Below, in pieces: positions 17,175 through 26,242 of a stretch of DNA of 64,000 nucleotides. A program made the translations under genes and the position numbers. The stretch is taken from positions 1-64,000 of the forward strand of contig NZ_FWWW01000046.1 of assembly GCF_900176135.1 (NCBI RefSeq). Reading direction: 5' to 3'. The stretch comes from Hymenobacter roseosalivarius DSM 11622. Lineage in GTDB: Bacteria > Bacteroidota > Bacteroidia > Cytophagales > Hymenobacteraceae. The notes below the pieces were generated by a model that was given only the letters and a program-made list of their open reading frames with translations, did no database searches and was not told the origin of the DNA. Numbering within the stretch: the first letter of the stretch is position 1; each line of letters begins with the position of its first letter.

Positions 17175-18572
17175 ATGAAGAAAATTCTCTACTCGACTTG
17201 TTTAGGCCTCTGTCTGGTTATTGCGCTGCTTATGTCAGTTCCGGCACGGGCAGCGTCTCCCGCGTTAGATGGTTTGTGGAAGGGGCCTTTACCTGTACCA
17301 GGAGGTCAGTTAGAGGTGGTATTCAGAGTGGTAGCTCTTACGGGCGGCTCTTTCTTCGCTACGCTCGATGTCCCGCAGCAAAAGATCAGCCGCATGGCCG
17401 TCAGCGTTGAAGTGCGCGGCGATACGATTGTGTTCGTGGCCCCCGAAGCGGGCAGCCAGTTTATGGGCTTGGTTTCGGCTGATGGCAAAGCATTGACGGG
17501 TACCTGGCAACAGCCTGGCTACCAGGTGGCCTTAACCCTTGGCTACACGTCGGCACAGATAAGTACCGCTAAGAGTGCGCGGCTCACCCCTCCTTATCGT
17601 GAGGAGGAAACAACGGTGAGTAATACTGCCGCCAACTTAACCTTGGGCGGTATGCTCACGATTCCGGCCGGTGAGGGCCCCTTCCCGGCTGTCGTATTGA
17701 TTTCGGATATGGGACCGCAAGATCGTGATGCCGCCGTTGGTGATTATCGGCCCATGGGCGTACTGGCCGACTTTCTTACCCGCCGCGGTATCGCCGTGCT
17801 GCGCTTCGACGACCGCGGCGTGGGCAAATCGAGTGGCGACTATAACGAGGCTACACCTCCCGGCTTAGTAACCGACTTACAGGTAGCTATGCGTGCGCTG
17901 CGCAGTCGCCCTGAGATTAATTCTTCCAAAGTTGGCGTTGTTGGACACGGAGAGGGGGGTAATATTGCTCTGCTGGCCGCCGCCCAGGAAGAGGCTCCTG
18001 ATTTTGTGGTTACTATGGCCGCCAGTGGCTTATCAGGCCGCGACCTGGTACTGCGCCAGCAGGCCGATTTGCACCGCTCTATGGGTGCCAGCACCACGCA
18101 AATGCAAATTGGCGTGATGCGTCGGCAGGCAATTCTGGATGTCATTCGTCAGACTCCCGACAATGCAAAAGCGCAACGCTTGGTCGCTATTATGCTGAGA
18201 GAAACGAATCCATCTATTGACGTGGCTACAGCCAGGGTTAGCGCCGGTCTATTAACGACGGATCGTTACCGCTACTTCCTGGATTTTGACCCTGTTAATA
18301 AGCTGTCAGCGGTAACTTGCCCAGTACTGTTGCTTTCAGGTACCGCCGACTCTTACATCGAAGCTGATATTAATCTTAACTCGCTGCAAAAAGGTCTGAA
18401 ACACAATAGCTCTGTAAATAGCCGCAAGTTGATAGGCGTTAATCACATGTTTCAGGCCGACCCGGCACAGTGGACAGTCGTAAATGGTCAGAAGCAGCCT
18501 ACTTTCTCGCCCCAGGCCCAAGAGGCCATCCGGCAGTGGATTATCGTGCAGGCAACAGAGAAAGCGAAGTAG
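17175..18572 (+). CDS. Secreted alpha/beta hydrolase with a lost nucleophile serine
   Basis: A 465-residue protein with a signal peptide (MKKILYSTCLGLCLVIALLM, cut near PARAAS). Residues about 25-140 form a beta-rich domain found in secreted dipeptidyl-peptidase-like hydrolases, and residues 160-465 the alpha/beta hydrolase fold (VVLISDMGPQDRD, GIAVLRFDDRGVGKSSGDY). At the nucleophile elbow the sequence reads VGVVGHGEGGNIALL, so the expected serine of GHSEGG is Gly259 (codon GGA at 17949). The acid (GTADSYIEAD) and histidine (GVNHMFQ) positions are kept. It may be a binding pseudo-enzyme or use another residue. The ATG at 17175 begins the signal peptide. Confidence 0.85.
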   Translation: MKKILYSTCLGLCLVIALLMSVPARAASPALDGLWKGPLPVPGGQLEVVFRVVALTGGSFFATLDVPQQKISRMAVSVEVRGDTIVFVAPEAGSQFMGLVSADGKALTGTWQQPGYQVALTLGYTSAQISTAKSARLTPPYREEETTVSNTAANLTLGGMLTIPAGEGPFPAVVLISDMGPQDRDAAVGDYRPMGVLADFLTRRGIAVLRFDDRGVGKSSGDYNEATPPGLVTDLQVAMRALRSRPEINSSKVGVVGHGEGGNIALLAAAQEEAPDFVVTMAASGLSGRDLVLRQQADLHRSMGASTTQMQIGVMRRQAILDVIRQTPDNAKAQRLVAIMLRETNPSIDVATARVSAGLLTTDRYRYFLDFDPVNKLSAVTCPVLLLSGTADSYIEADINLNSLQKGLKHNSSVNSRKLIGVNHMFQADPAQWTVVNGQKQPTFSPQAQEAIRQWIIVQATEKAK

Positions 18573-18665
18573 AAAAAGTAAAGCAGGTATAGGCTGAGCT
18601 AATAGGCTAGATGAACCGTTGTGGGGTCGTGTTCGTAGAACAGGGCTCCACTACTCTCTCCTGCT

Positions 18666-19274
18666 ATGAAAAAATCACTGTTTACAATTCTTAGTGCCGC
18701 TGTCCTGCTGACTGGTTGCGACAACCTGAAAAATCCGGCCAACAAAAACGAGCCTGAAGAAGCCACTGCCGATACAGCGATAGTTTATCGGGAGGGCGAG
18801 GCTGGTCCTGCCGTTGCCGTTGCCGACGGTGATTTAATCGATACGGACGCGCTGAATCTGCCTGACGTCGATTTCCCCGAGATTAATCTTCCAGACGTCT
18901 CTGTGCGCGGCAACGACCAATACAGTGTGTACGGCCTTGAAGAAACCGTACTCTTCGATACCGACAAAGCCACAATTAAGCCCAGCGCAGCCAAAGCCTT
19001 GCAGCAAATATCCGCTTCTATCGGTCAGCGTTCGGCTGGAAAGCAAATGCGCATCATTGGCCACGCCGATTCGCGCGATACCAAATCATACAATAAAGAG
19101 CTGAGCGAGCAGCGCGCCGAGGCGGTGAAAAACTGGCTGGTTCAGAACGGTAAGATTGAGGCTTCGCGTGTGGCTGTTCAGCCCATGGGCGAGTCGAAAC
19201 CGGTGGCCTCCAACGCCACGGCTGCTGGCCGTCAGCAAAACCGCCGCGTTGAAATCGCCGTGCTCAACAAGTAG
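18666..19274 (+). CDS. OmpA-family lipoprotein
   Basis: A 202-residue lipoprotein. The signal peptide ends in the lipobox LLTGC (Cys18). An acidic linker follows, with a repeat-like stretch NLPDVDFPEINLPDV, and residues about 95-202 are an OmpA C-terminal peptidoglycan-binding domain (VLFDTDKATIKPSAAKALQQI, IIGHADSRDTKSYNKELSEQRAEAV, MGESKPVASNATAAGRQQNRRVEI). It should tether the outer membrane to peptidoglycan. It is followed by a strong terminator. Confidence 0.9.
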   Translation: MKKSLFTILSAAVLLTGCDNLKNPANKNEPEEATADTAIVYREGEAGPAVAVADGDLIDTDALNLPDVDFPEINLPDVSVRGNDQYSVYGLEETVLFDTDKATIKPSAAKALQQISASIGQRSAGKQMRIIGHADSRDTKSYNKELSEQRAEAVKNWLVQNGKIEASRVAVQPMGESKPVASNATAAGRQQNRRVEIAVLNK

Positions 19275-19307
19275 CGGATAGCTACTTGTTGCAAATTCAG
19301 CTAGCAC

Positions 19308-19344
19308 AAAAAAGCCCCCCAGGATTAGTCTGGGGGGCTTTTTT
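19308..19344. terminator. Bidirectional terminator made of two GCCCCCCAG motifs
   Basis: A6-GCCCCCCAG and CTGGGGGGC-T6 pair around a short loop between convergent genes. Confidence 0.95.
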
Positions 19345-19395
19345 GTAGTACTCAGATAACGATTGAATAAAAATAAGATCGACTTAATATAAGAT

Positions 19396-20295
19396 CTACT
19401 TAATCATATCTACTTCGGCCTTGATCATAGCGTTGTAGCGCAAACCGCCCGCGCCGGACATCGTCATCAGCGTCCAGCCTTTGCCGAGTGTATAGCTCCA
19501 GGTTCGGCTCTCTTTGAACTCGAACGTCGGCCGCATGATCTGACCGTAGGGTGTATAGTTGTCGTCGAAATTGGTGGTATAGAACTTGTCGCCACTTACA
19601 ATCCATTCCATGGCTACATAAAAGCCTTCATCCGGAGCCACGATATTGTATTGGGTTAAATCAATGGTGAACCACTGCCCGCCGCCTGGCGCTGATACCA
19701 CGACGTTCTCGGTCAGCAAATCGGAGTTAGGGGAGCTATAGTTGCCGTCGGGAGCGTAGATGCGCACCCGGAAAGGCTCGCGGGGGAAGCCGTGCTCCCC
19801 GATGTAAAACGATACGGAGCGCACGTTACCCAGCTTCTTGCCCTTTTCGTTTTTTACGAAAAAGGCATACTGGCTACCTGGCATGCCCTGAATCATGCCG
19901 TCGCCGGGCGTATTGGAGCGCGCGCCCAGCTTCAGATCCTTCACTTTACTGGCCTGTACTTTTATTTCGGCCAGCTCATAAATCCGTTTAGAGACTTCAA
20001 TTACCATGTCGGCCTGGCTAGCGCCGCGCTTTACCAGCACAGCCGTGCGCTCGTAACCCAAGGCCAGAACGATCAGCGAGTCTTGCGCATTTTTGGTGGG
20101 GCCGCTCATCTGAAAGATGCCGATTTCGTTGGTAAGAGCGCCACTTTGCTCTTCTTTCAGCCCAATGGAAGAGAAGGGAATGGGCTCTTTCGTCTTCTTG
20201 TCGATAATACGACCAGATAGCCGCGTTTCCTGAGCTATGCTTAGCCCCGGAAGCAGCAGACAAAAGGTGAAGGTGAATAGTACGCGTTGGAACAT
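19396..20295 (-). CDS. Secreted carboxypeptidase-regulatory-like protein, copy 1
   Basis: A 299-residue exported protein with a signal peptide ending near SIAQE. Residues about 25-110 resemble the carboxypeptidase-D regulatory-like beta sandwich (LSGRIIDKKTKEPIPFSSIGLKEEQ), a module often at the N-terminus of TonB-dependent receptors and in free secreted proteins. The second half (RSNTPGDGMIQGMPGSQYAF, HGFPREPFRVRIYAPDGNY, YNIVAPDEGFYVAMEWIV) is a conserved beta-rich domain without known function. No plug, barrel or sorting domain follows. It is a close tandem duplicate of the next gene. Confidence 0.75.
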   Translation of the reverse strand: MFQRVLFTFTFCLLLPGLSIAQETRLSGRIIDKKTKEPIPFSSIGLKEEQSGALTNEIGIFQMSGPTKNAQDSLIVLALGYERTAVLVKRGASQADMVIEVSKRIYELAEIKVQASKVKDLKLGARSNTPGDGMIQGMPGSQYAFFVKNEKGKKLGNVRSVSFYIGEHGFPREPFRVRIYAPDGNYSSPNSDLLTENVVVSAPGGGQWFTIDLTQYNIVAPDEGFYVAMEWIVSGDKFYTTNFDDNYTPYGQIMRPTFEFKESRTWSYTLGKGWTLMTMSGAGGLRYNAMIKAEVDMIK

Positions 20296-20476
20296 AAAGT
20301 GGAGTTTACAGACCAGAAAACAAGTTTGTAAGAGAAATAGGGCTGGGAGAGATAGTTGTTAGAAACGCCAAATAGCGGTCGGAAAGCGTGGTTCCGTATA
20401 ACTAAAGACCAGTTTCCGGGTAGAGATCAACCTTTGATATAGCTTGGCAAAAAGCGTAAAGCAGCTAAGCCACGCC

Positions 20477-21376
20477 TTACTTATACATATCTACTTCGGC
20501 CTTGATCATGGCATTGTAGCGCATGCCATTATTGGCCAGGGTTATCAGGCTCCAGCCGCGGCCGATGGTATAATTCCAAGTCCGACTTTCTTTGAACTCG
20601 AACGTCGGCCGCAGAATCTGACCGTAGGGCGTATAGGTATCCATGAAGTTGGTGGTATAGAACTTATCACCCGTCACTATCCATTCCATAGCCACATAAA
20701 AGCCCTCATCCGGGGCTACGATATTGTATTGGGTCAAATCAACGGTGTACCAGGCGCCGCCCTTCACGGCCGACACCACGACGTTCTCGGTCAGCAGGTC
20801 GGAATTAGGGGAGCTGTAATTGCCGTCGGGAGCGTAGATGCGCACCCGGAAAGGCTCGCGGGGGAAGCCGTGCTCACCGATAAAGAATGACACCGTGCGC
20901 ACCAATCCTAGTTTCTTGCCTTTGTCATTCTTGACATAAAAGGCATATTGAGTGCCGGGCATGCCCTGAATCATGCCGTCGCCGGGCGTATTGGAGCGGG
21001 CGCCTAATCCGATGGGTTTTACCTTGCTGGCTTCAACTTTAATACCACTCAGCAAGTATTCGCGCTTGGGCACTTCAATAATGATTTCATCCAGATTCTT
21101 ATCGCTTTTTCTTACCAGAATGGCCGTACGCTTGAAGCCTAGCGCCATCACAATCAGCGAGTCCTTCTGATTTTTCTCCGGCATGGCTATCTGAAAGTAG
21201 CCGTATTCGTTGGTCAAAGCACCTGCCTGCTCTTCTTTCAAACCAATAGAAGCGTACTGAATGGGCTCCTGCGTTTCTTTATCAACTACTCGACCTGAAA
21301 TTCGGTCGGCCTGCGCGAAGCTGCAATAGGGCAGCATCAAGGCAAAGACGACTAAAGAAAGTACACGTTTGAACAT
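20477..21376 (-). CDS. Secreted carboxypeptidase-regulatory-like protein, copy 2
   Basis: Also 299 residues, with a signal peptide (cut near CSFAQA) and the same two-domain layout. Its C-terminal half is nearly the same as copy 1 (for instance HGFPREPFRVRIYAPDGNY and LTQYNIVAPDEGFYVAMEWI are shared), while the sandwich region between residues 95 and 125 has diverged. A -7 box lies just upstream, so this is the first gene of the pair; the 181-base gap to copy 1 has no terminator. It is divergent from feoA, though whether iron controls it is unknown. Confidence 0.75.
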   Translation of the reverse strand: MFKRVLSLVVFALMLPYCSFAQADRISGRVVDKETQEPIQYASIGLKEEQAGALTNEYGYFQIAMPEKNQKDSLIVMALGFKRTAILVRKSDKNLDEIIIEVPKREYLLSGIKVEASKVKPIGLGARSNTPGDGMIQGMPGTQYAFYVKNDKGKKLGLVRTVSFFIGEHGFPREPFRVRIYAPDGNYSSPNSDLLTENVVVSAVKGGAWYTVDLTQYNIVAPDEGFYVAMEWIVTGDKFYTTNFMDTYTPYGQILRPTFEFKESRTWNYTIGRGWSLITLANNGMRYNAMIKAEVDMYK

Positions 21377-21399
21377 AGCAAAAATGAGTAGTTGTACCC

Positions 21400-21407
21400 C
21401 AAAACTA
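21400..21407 (-). promoter_or_regulatory. -7 box upstream of secreted protein copy 2
   Basis: On the minus strand this reads TAGTTTTG, a TAnnTTTG match 23 bases before the ATG at 21376. No clear -33 box. Confidence 0.45.
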
Positions 21408-21527
21408 CAATGAATGTGCCAATGTCATCCGTATTTTCCTCGAATAGTTATACCTGTGCAACTTTCTGATGGAATAATTCTAAGCTGGTCTAAACCACTT
21501 CTTATGAGTGATTGAAGAAAACCATCT

Positions 21528-21559
21528 TTTGGCCGAAACCTAAATGGGACGTACCTTTG
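21528..21559 (+). promoter_or_regulatory. feoAB promoter
   Basis: TTTG at 21528-21531 and TACCTTTG at 21552-21559 are exactly 20 bases apart, a full match to the Bacteroidota TTTG-N20-TAnnTTTG promoter. The leader is about 30 bases. Confidence 0.75.
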
Positions 21560-21591
21560 TTTGAATCTTGTCTAAATAACCAATCCTGCCT

Positions 21592-21855
21592 GTGGCTATC
21601 CGTTCTACTACCGCTGCCCCTACGACCCAACGTAGTGTGAAAGACCTTCGTCTGGGCGAGAGCGGGACGATTTGCTGCCTACAGGATCCCGAGATGGCGT
21701 TGAAATTATTAGAAATGGGTTGCATTCCGGGCACGCAAGTGCGCCTGAATAGCCGCGCTCCGTTGGGGTGCCCCATTACACTGGTACTTGGCGACGAAGA
21801 TTATACGCTTTCGTTGCGGGTTAGCGAGGCGGCTACCATTTTATTGAAAAAATAA
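21592..21855 (+). CDS. feoA: Ferrous iron transport protein A
   Basis: An 87-residue SH3-like FeoA protein (SVKDLRLGESGTICCLQDPE, LLEMGCIPGTQVRLNSRAPLGCPITLVLGD). FeoA is a small cytoplasmic partner of the FeoB transporter. The start is GTG. The spacing to feoB is 9 bases, so they form an operon with the promoter just upstream. Transport of Fe2+ is the family role. Confidence 0.93.
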   Translation: MAIRSTTAAPTTQRSVKDLRLGESGTICCLQDPEMALKLLEMGCIPGTQVRLNSRAPLGCPITLVLGDEDYTLSLRVSEAATILLKK

Positions 21856-21864
21856 CCGGCGCGG

Positions 21865-24051
21865 ATGGCTCGCCTGGCAACTATATCTACTGTGCCCGCT
21901 CCGATGGCCGTCGCCTCAAGCGTTGATAGCATACCTGCGCCTCATTCCCGTCGGGGATTGACACGCATTGCCTTGGTGGGCAATCCTAACTCGGGCAAAT
22001 CCTCGCTGTTTAATCAGCTCACAGGCCTCAATCAGAAGGTTGGCAATTTCCCGGGCGTTACGGTTGACCGGAAGACCGGCATCAGCCAGCTTACGCCCCA
22101 GCACCGCGCCGAAATTATTGACTTGCCGGGTACGTATTCGCTATACCCGAAAAGCCTGGACGAGAAGGTTATTGCTGACTTGCTCTACGACCGTGACTCG
22201 GCGCAGTATCCCGATTTCGTGGTGGTAACGGTAGATGCTTCCAACCTGCGGCGTAACCTACTGCTTTTCACGCAGCTTGCCGATTTGGGCTTGCCCGCTG
22301 TGCTTGCCCTCAATATGATGGATGTAGCCGAGCAGCACGGCGTGCACATCGATATTGCTGAGTTGCAGCAGGAGCTAGGCGTTCCCGTCATTCCCATGAA
22401 TGCTCGTAAGGGCATTGGGGTAGCAGCGCTTAAGATTGTGATGGCCCAGCACCTGGACGCGCCAACAGTGCGTTTCTACGCGCCCGACGCAGCCCTGCTG
22501 CCCATGCTCCGGCAGATCCGGGAGCGTTTCGATCTGCACAATGATTACCTGGCGCTGCACTACGCGCACCAGTTTCGGCATATCAGCTTTCTGACGCCGG
22601 ATCAGCGGCAGTACGTGCAGGGGTTGGTAGAAAAGTATGGCTTCGAGCCTACTGCACGCCAGGCCCAGGAAACGATTGCCCGCTACGCCCGCATCAACGA
22701 GATTCTGCTTAATGCGGTGTCGGTGACGCGTACCGAGCGCAATGAGCCGTACAGCAACAAGCTGGATAAAGTGCTGACTCACCGGGTTTGGGGCTACATG
22801 ATTTTCTTTGGGGTGCTGTTTATGATGTTTCAGGCGGTATTTGCCTGGGCCAGCTATCCCATGGATTTGATTGACCAGGGCATAGCCCTGATTAACTCGC
22901 TCATTCAAACCAACTTTAATGGGCCGCTGATTAATCTGCTCACGGAGGGGGTTATCGCGGGTCTGGGGGGCGTTTTGATCTTCATTCCGCAGATTGCTTT
23001 GCTCTTTGCTTTCATTGCGGTGCTGGAGGAAACGGGCTATATGGCCCGCGTTACGTTTATGATGGACCGCATCATGCGCAAGTTCGGCCTGAACGGTAAG
23101 AGCGTGGTGCCGCTCATTTCGGGCGTGGCCTGCGCCGTGCCGGCCATTATGAGCGCCCGCACCATTGAGAACTGGAAAGACCGCATCATTACCATTTTTG
23201 TCACGCCGCTGATGAGCTGCTCGGCCCGGATTCCGGTGTACACGGTGCTCACGGCTTTGGTTGTGCCCGATGAGAAGGTGCTTGGTTTCTTCAACTTGCA
23301 GGGTGTGGTGCTGATGGGTTTGTACCTGCTAGGGTTCCTATCGGCTATGTTTTCGGCGTTGGCCCTGAAGCTGCTGCTTAAGACGCAGGAGCGGAGCTAC
23401 TTTATTATGGAGTTCCCAGTGTACCGCTGGCCGCGCTGGAAAAACGTTGGTATCACCATCGTTGAGAAGGTAAAAACCTTTGTGTTTCAGGCCGGGAAAG
23501 TCATTGTGGCCATATCCGTTATTCTATGGGTATTAGCTTCCTATGGTCCGGGCGAGGCACTGGAGCAAGCCGAGCAGCGGGCGCGTGCCACCGCCGCCCA
23601 GCAACAGCTTTCATCTGAGCAAACCGACAACCGGGTTGCTTCTGAAAAGCTTGAAAACTCTTATGCCGGACTATTTGGCCGCACGTTGGAGCCAGCCATT
23701 CGCCCTTTGGGCTTCGACTGGAAAATCGGTATTGCCCTTATCACGTCATTCGCCGCCCGCGAGGTATTCGTGGGGACTATTTCCACGATTTATAGCGTAG
23801 GCCAAGACGCGGACATGCGCACGGTGCAGCAGAAGCTCGCCGCCGAGAAGGACGAAAACGGTCAGCCATTTTTCACGCCGGCGCGAGCATTTTCGTTGCT
23901 GGTATTCTACGTGTTTGCTATGCAGTGCATGAGCACGCTCGCTGTTGTATACCGCGAAACCAAAGGCTGGAAATGGCCTCTGATGCAGCTGGTCTACATG
24001 ACAGGGCTGGCTTACGTGTCGTCGCTGGTTGTATATCAGCTGTTTAAGTAA
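21865..24051 (+). CDS. feoB: Ferrous iron transport protein B
   Basis: A 728-residue inner-membrane Fe2+ transporter. Its cytoplasmic G domain has G1 GNPNSGKSS (39-47), the switch region FPGVTVDRKTG, G3 DLPGTYSLYP and G4 NMMD. A helical GDI-like region follows, then about ten membrane spans with the two Gate motifs (SGVACAVPAIMSARTI with its conserved Cys, and FAAREVFVGTISTIYSVGQ). A helical, Gln/Ala-rich insert lies between the gates near residues 560-600. The start at 21865 adds a short N-terminal extension before HSRRGLTRIALVGNP; the ATG at 21904 is possible. Confidence 0.95.
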   Translation: MARLATISTVPAPMAVASSVDSIPAPHSRRGLTRIALVGNPNSGKSSLFNQLTGLNQKVGNFPGVTVDRKTGISQLTPQHRAEIIDLPGTYSLYPKSLDEKVIADLLYDRDSAQYPDFVVVTVDASNLRRNLLLFTQLADLGLPAVLALNMMDVAEQHGVHIDIAELQQELGVPVIPMNARKGIGVAALKIVMAQHLDAPTVRFYAPDAALLPMLRQIRERFDLHNDYLALHYAHQFRHISFLTPDQRQYVQGLVEKYGFEPTARQAQETIARYARINEILLNAVSVTRTERNEPYSNKLDKVLTHRVWGYMIFFGVLFMMFQAVFAWASYPMDLIDQGIALINSLIQTNFNGPLINLLTEGVIAGLGGVLIFIPQIALLFAFIAVLEETGYMARVTFMMDRIMRKFGLNGKSVVPLISGVACAVPAIMSARTIENWKDRIITIFVTPLMSCSARIPVYTVLTALVVPDEKVLGFFNLQGVVLMGLYLLGFLSAMFSALALKLLLKTQERSYFIMEFPVYRWPRWKNVGITIVEKVKTFVFQAGKVIVAISVILWVLASYGPGEALEQAEQRARATAAQQQLSSEQTDNRVASEKLENSYAGLFGRTLEPAIRPLGFDWKIGIALITSFAAREVFVGTISTIYSVGQDADMRTVQQKLAAEKDENGQPFFTPARAFSLLVFYVFAMQCMSTLAVVYRETKGWKWPLMQLVYMTGLAYVSSLVVYQLFK

Positions 24052-24060
24052 CAGCTAGCG

Positions 24061-24765
24061 TTACTTTCCAAGTAAAAACACAGCTGGTTGCTTGTGAATC
24101 TCCGGTAGCTTGCCCTTCCAGCCAGCTACGGTATGAGTTTGCACAAACTCATTAGGTGCCGTGAGACTGGCGGCAATACATAAGTGAGTAGAAGGCTGCA
24201 AATGCGCCAACAAATCATCCAGCAGCGGCATGTTGCGGTAAGGCGTTTCGATAAAAAGCTGGGTTTGATGCTGCGTAAGAGCTGCCCGCTCTAACTGCTT
24301 TAACGCCGCGATTCGCTTTGCTTTTTCGATGGGCAAATAGCCGTGAAAGACAAAGCTCTGCCCGTTCATGCCCGAGGCCATCAGAGCCAGCAATAAGGAC
24401 GAGGGCCCAACCAACGGCACTACCCGGATACCGAGTTGGTGCGCTATTCGCGCCAACTCTGCTCCCGGATCAGCTACGCCGGGGCAGCCTGCCTCTGATA
24501 AGATGCCCGCATCCTGGCCCGCAGTTACAGGCTGCAGCGCCGCCCGGATTTCTGCTTCGGAGGAGTCCTTATTAATTACCGTGAAGCGCAGGTCTTCGAT
24601 TACGTGCGCTGGGGCCACGCTCTTCACAAAGCGCCGTGCCGTGCGGGCATTTTCTACCAGAAAATACGAGAGCGCGGCCACATGCGTAGCTATCTGCGCC
24701 GGCAGCACCTGGGCAGCCGTATCATCGGCCAGAATAGTTGGGATAAGATAGAGGATGCCAGACAA
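24061..24765 (-). CDS. Tetrapyrrole-methylase-fold SAM methyltransferase (RsmI-like)
   Basis: A 234-residue protein of the tetrapyrrole (corrin/porphyrin) methylase fold, closest to RsmI-type rRNA methyltransferases (ILYLIPTILADD at the start, ILSEAGCPGVADPGAELA and VVPLVGPSSLLLALMASGMNGQSF). Bacteroidota have a paralogue of RsmI of this shorter kind; its RNA target is not known. The start is TTG at 24765. It converges on feoB with 9 bases between and no terminator hairpin. Confidence 0.8.
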   Translation of the reverse strand: MSGILYLIPTILADDTAAQVLPAQIATHVAALSYFLVENARTARRFVKSVAPAHVIEDLRFTVINKDSSEAEIRAALQPVTAGQDAGILSEAGCPGVADPGAELARIAHQLGIRVVPLVGPSSLLLALMASGMNGQSFVFHGYLPIEKAKRIAALKQLERAALTQHQTQLFIETPYRNMPLLDDLLAHLQPSTHLCIAASLTAPNEFVQTHTVAGWKGKLPEIHKQPAVFLLGK

Positions 24766-24805
24766 GAGAAAGCAGGTTTAAAGTGTGATGCAAGAGGTCA
24801 GCTAC

Positions 24806-25576
24806 TTAGCCTTGCATGAAGGCATTGACCAACTCAAACACTTTGTCGGGGGCTTCGGCGTGGAGCCAGTGGCCTACCTCGGGGATGGTTTCGACCTGCG
24901 AATTGGGGAAAAGCGCCGGAATGACGTGGAGCTTATCTTCCGTCGTGATGTAATCCGATTTGCCCCCCCGAACGAATAAAGCAGGCTTCAGAAACGGCTG
25001 GGGGGCTTTTATCTCGGCCCCAACGAGGGCCATGTGCGCGGTGAGCGCCTCAAGGTTGAGGCGCCAAGCAAACGAGTGATCTTCGCGGCGGTAAAGGTTT
25101 TTTAGCAAAAACTGCCGCACCGAATCATGCCTGATATGCTGGGCCATCATCTCATCGGCCTGCTGCCGGCTTTCTACGTGGGGCAGATCGACGGCGTGCA
25201 AACCCGCTAGGATGCTATCTTGGTGGAGCATATCGGAGAAGCTGGGCGCAATGTCCATTACCACCAGGCGCGCCAGCAAATCGGGGTAATCCAGGGCGAA
25301 ACGCATGGCTACCTTGCCCCCCATGCTATGACCGAGCAGGGTAGGGGCTTCGAGCTGAAGCTGGACGAAAAGCTCCCGCACATCCTCGCTCATCAACTCA
25401 TACGTGTGCTCCGGCGTGTGAGGCGAGCGGCCATGATTACGCAGATCCACGGCAATAACGCAGTGGTGCTCCGCCCAGCGCTTCGCCAGGGTTTGCCAGT
25501 TATCGAGGGTGCCAAAGAGGCCGTGCAGAATAACCAGTGGCGCACCTTGGCCTTGTTCGCGGTAGTGTAGTTGCAT
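24806..25576 (-). CDS. Alpha/beta hydrolase, YbfF-like esterase
   Basis: A 256-residue cytoplasmic hydrolase. The oxyanion loop LHGLFGTLDNW, the nucleophile elbow LLGHSMGGKVA (Ser84), a later acid and the histidine region VGHWLHAEAP are all present, so the triad is intact. Resemblance is to YbfF-type acyl esterases; the substrate is unknown. It is in a leftward run but spaced 40 bases or more from its neighbours. Confidence 0.82.
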   Translation of the reverse strand: MQLHYREQGQGAPLVILHGLFGTLDNWQTLAKRWAEHHCVIAVDLRNHGRSPHTPEHTYELMSEDVRELFVQLQLEAPTLLGHSMGGKVAMRFALDYPDLLARLVVMDIAPSFSDMLHQDSILAGLHAVDLPHVESRQQADEMMAQHIRHDSVRQFLLKNLYRREDHSFAWRLNLEALTAHMALVGAEIKAPQPFLKPALFVRGGKSDYITTEDKLHVIPALFPNSQVETIPEVGHWLHAEAPDKVFELVNAFMQG

Positions 25577-25645
25577 AAGGATTGAAGCTTATATCATCTG
25601 ATGAGCAAACGCGGCTTGGCGCTGACGCGTTGCGAAACTGGCAGC

Positions 25646-26239
25646 TCAGGTCCAGCAAAACCAGCGCTGCCGGTGCTCCAGCGGCGTATTGCGCAGGAAC
25701 TCCGTCAGGGGGGCGAGGTTAAGCAGCAAAGAAGTAAGCGTGAGTACTTCGCCGGTTTGCAGGTGCAGACGCAGAAAGTCGTAGTTGCTCCAGAACAGCC
25801 GTTTCGACTTGCAGGTGACGCGCTCCACGCGTACTAATTCGCTTTGACGGAACGGAATGCGCACGCGGCCCTCATACACTTCCAGCCGGTTTTCCTTGGG
25901 GTCGAAAACCAACGTTGTGTGCAGGTTGTGGGCATAATACTGCGCATGTAGCAGCAGCGCCGGCATGGAAAAGCCCAGCAGGACAGCTGACAGGGCCAGC
26001 AGCAAAACGGCCTCATGGGGGGCTAAGTGCCCCGTGTAAAAGTAAAAGCCCAGATTGGGCAAGCCGACGCCCAGGCACAGCAACGGCCAGAACAGCAGGT
26101 AGAATTGCCGCAGAAACGTGGGTCGGTAAACCTTACTCTTCTGCGAGAAAAAGCTGGTGATAAAGCGCAGCCCAAAGACAATGGCAAACACGACCACCCC
26201 AATTTCCAGCAAAGGCCGCAGGATCTGGAATATCTTCAC
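25646..26239 (-). CDS. Hypothetical membrane protein with a PH-like C-terminal part
   Basis: A 197-residue protein I cannot name. It has hydrophobic spans near residues 10-28, 48-70 and 77-98, then a hydrophilic beta-rich part (TTLVFDPKENRLEVYEGRV, FWSNYDFLRLHLQTGEVLTLTSLLL) that resembles bacterial PH-like domains by eye only. The start is GTG at 26239, 3 bases after the selD stop, so it is probably translated from the selD message. The function is unknown; the link to selenium metabolism rests on position alone. Confidence 0.6.
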   Translation of the reverse strand: MKIFQILRPLLEIGVVVFAIVFGLRFITSFFSQKSKVYRPTFLRQFYLLFWPLLCLGVGLPNLGFYFYTGHLAPHEAVLLLALSAVLLGFSMPALLLHAQYYAHNLHTTLVFDPKENRLEVYEGRVRIPFRQSELVRVERVTCKSKRLFWSNYDFLRLHLQTGEVLTLTSLLLNLAPLTEFLRNTPLEHRQRWFCWT

Positions 26240-26242
26240 CGC

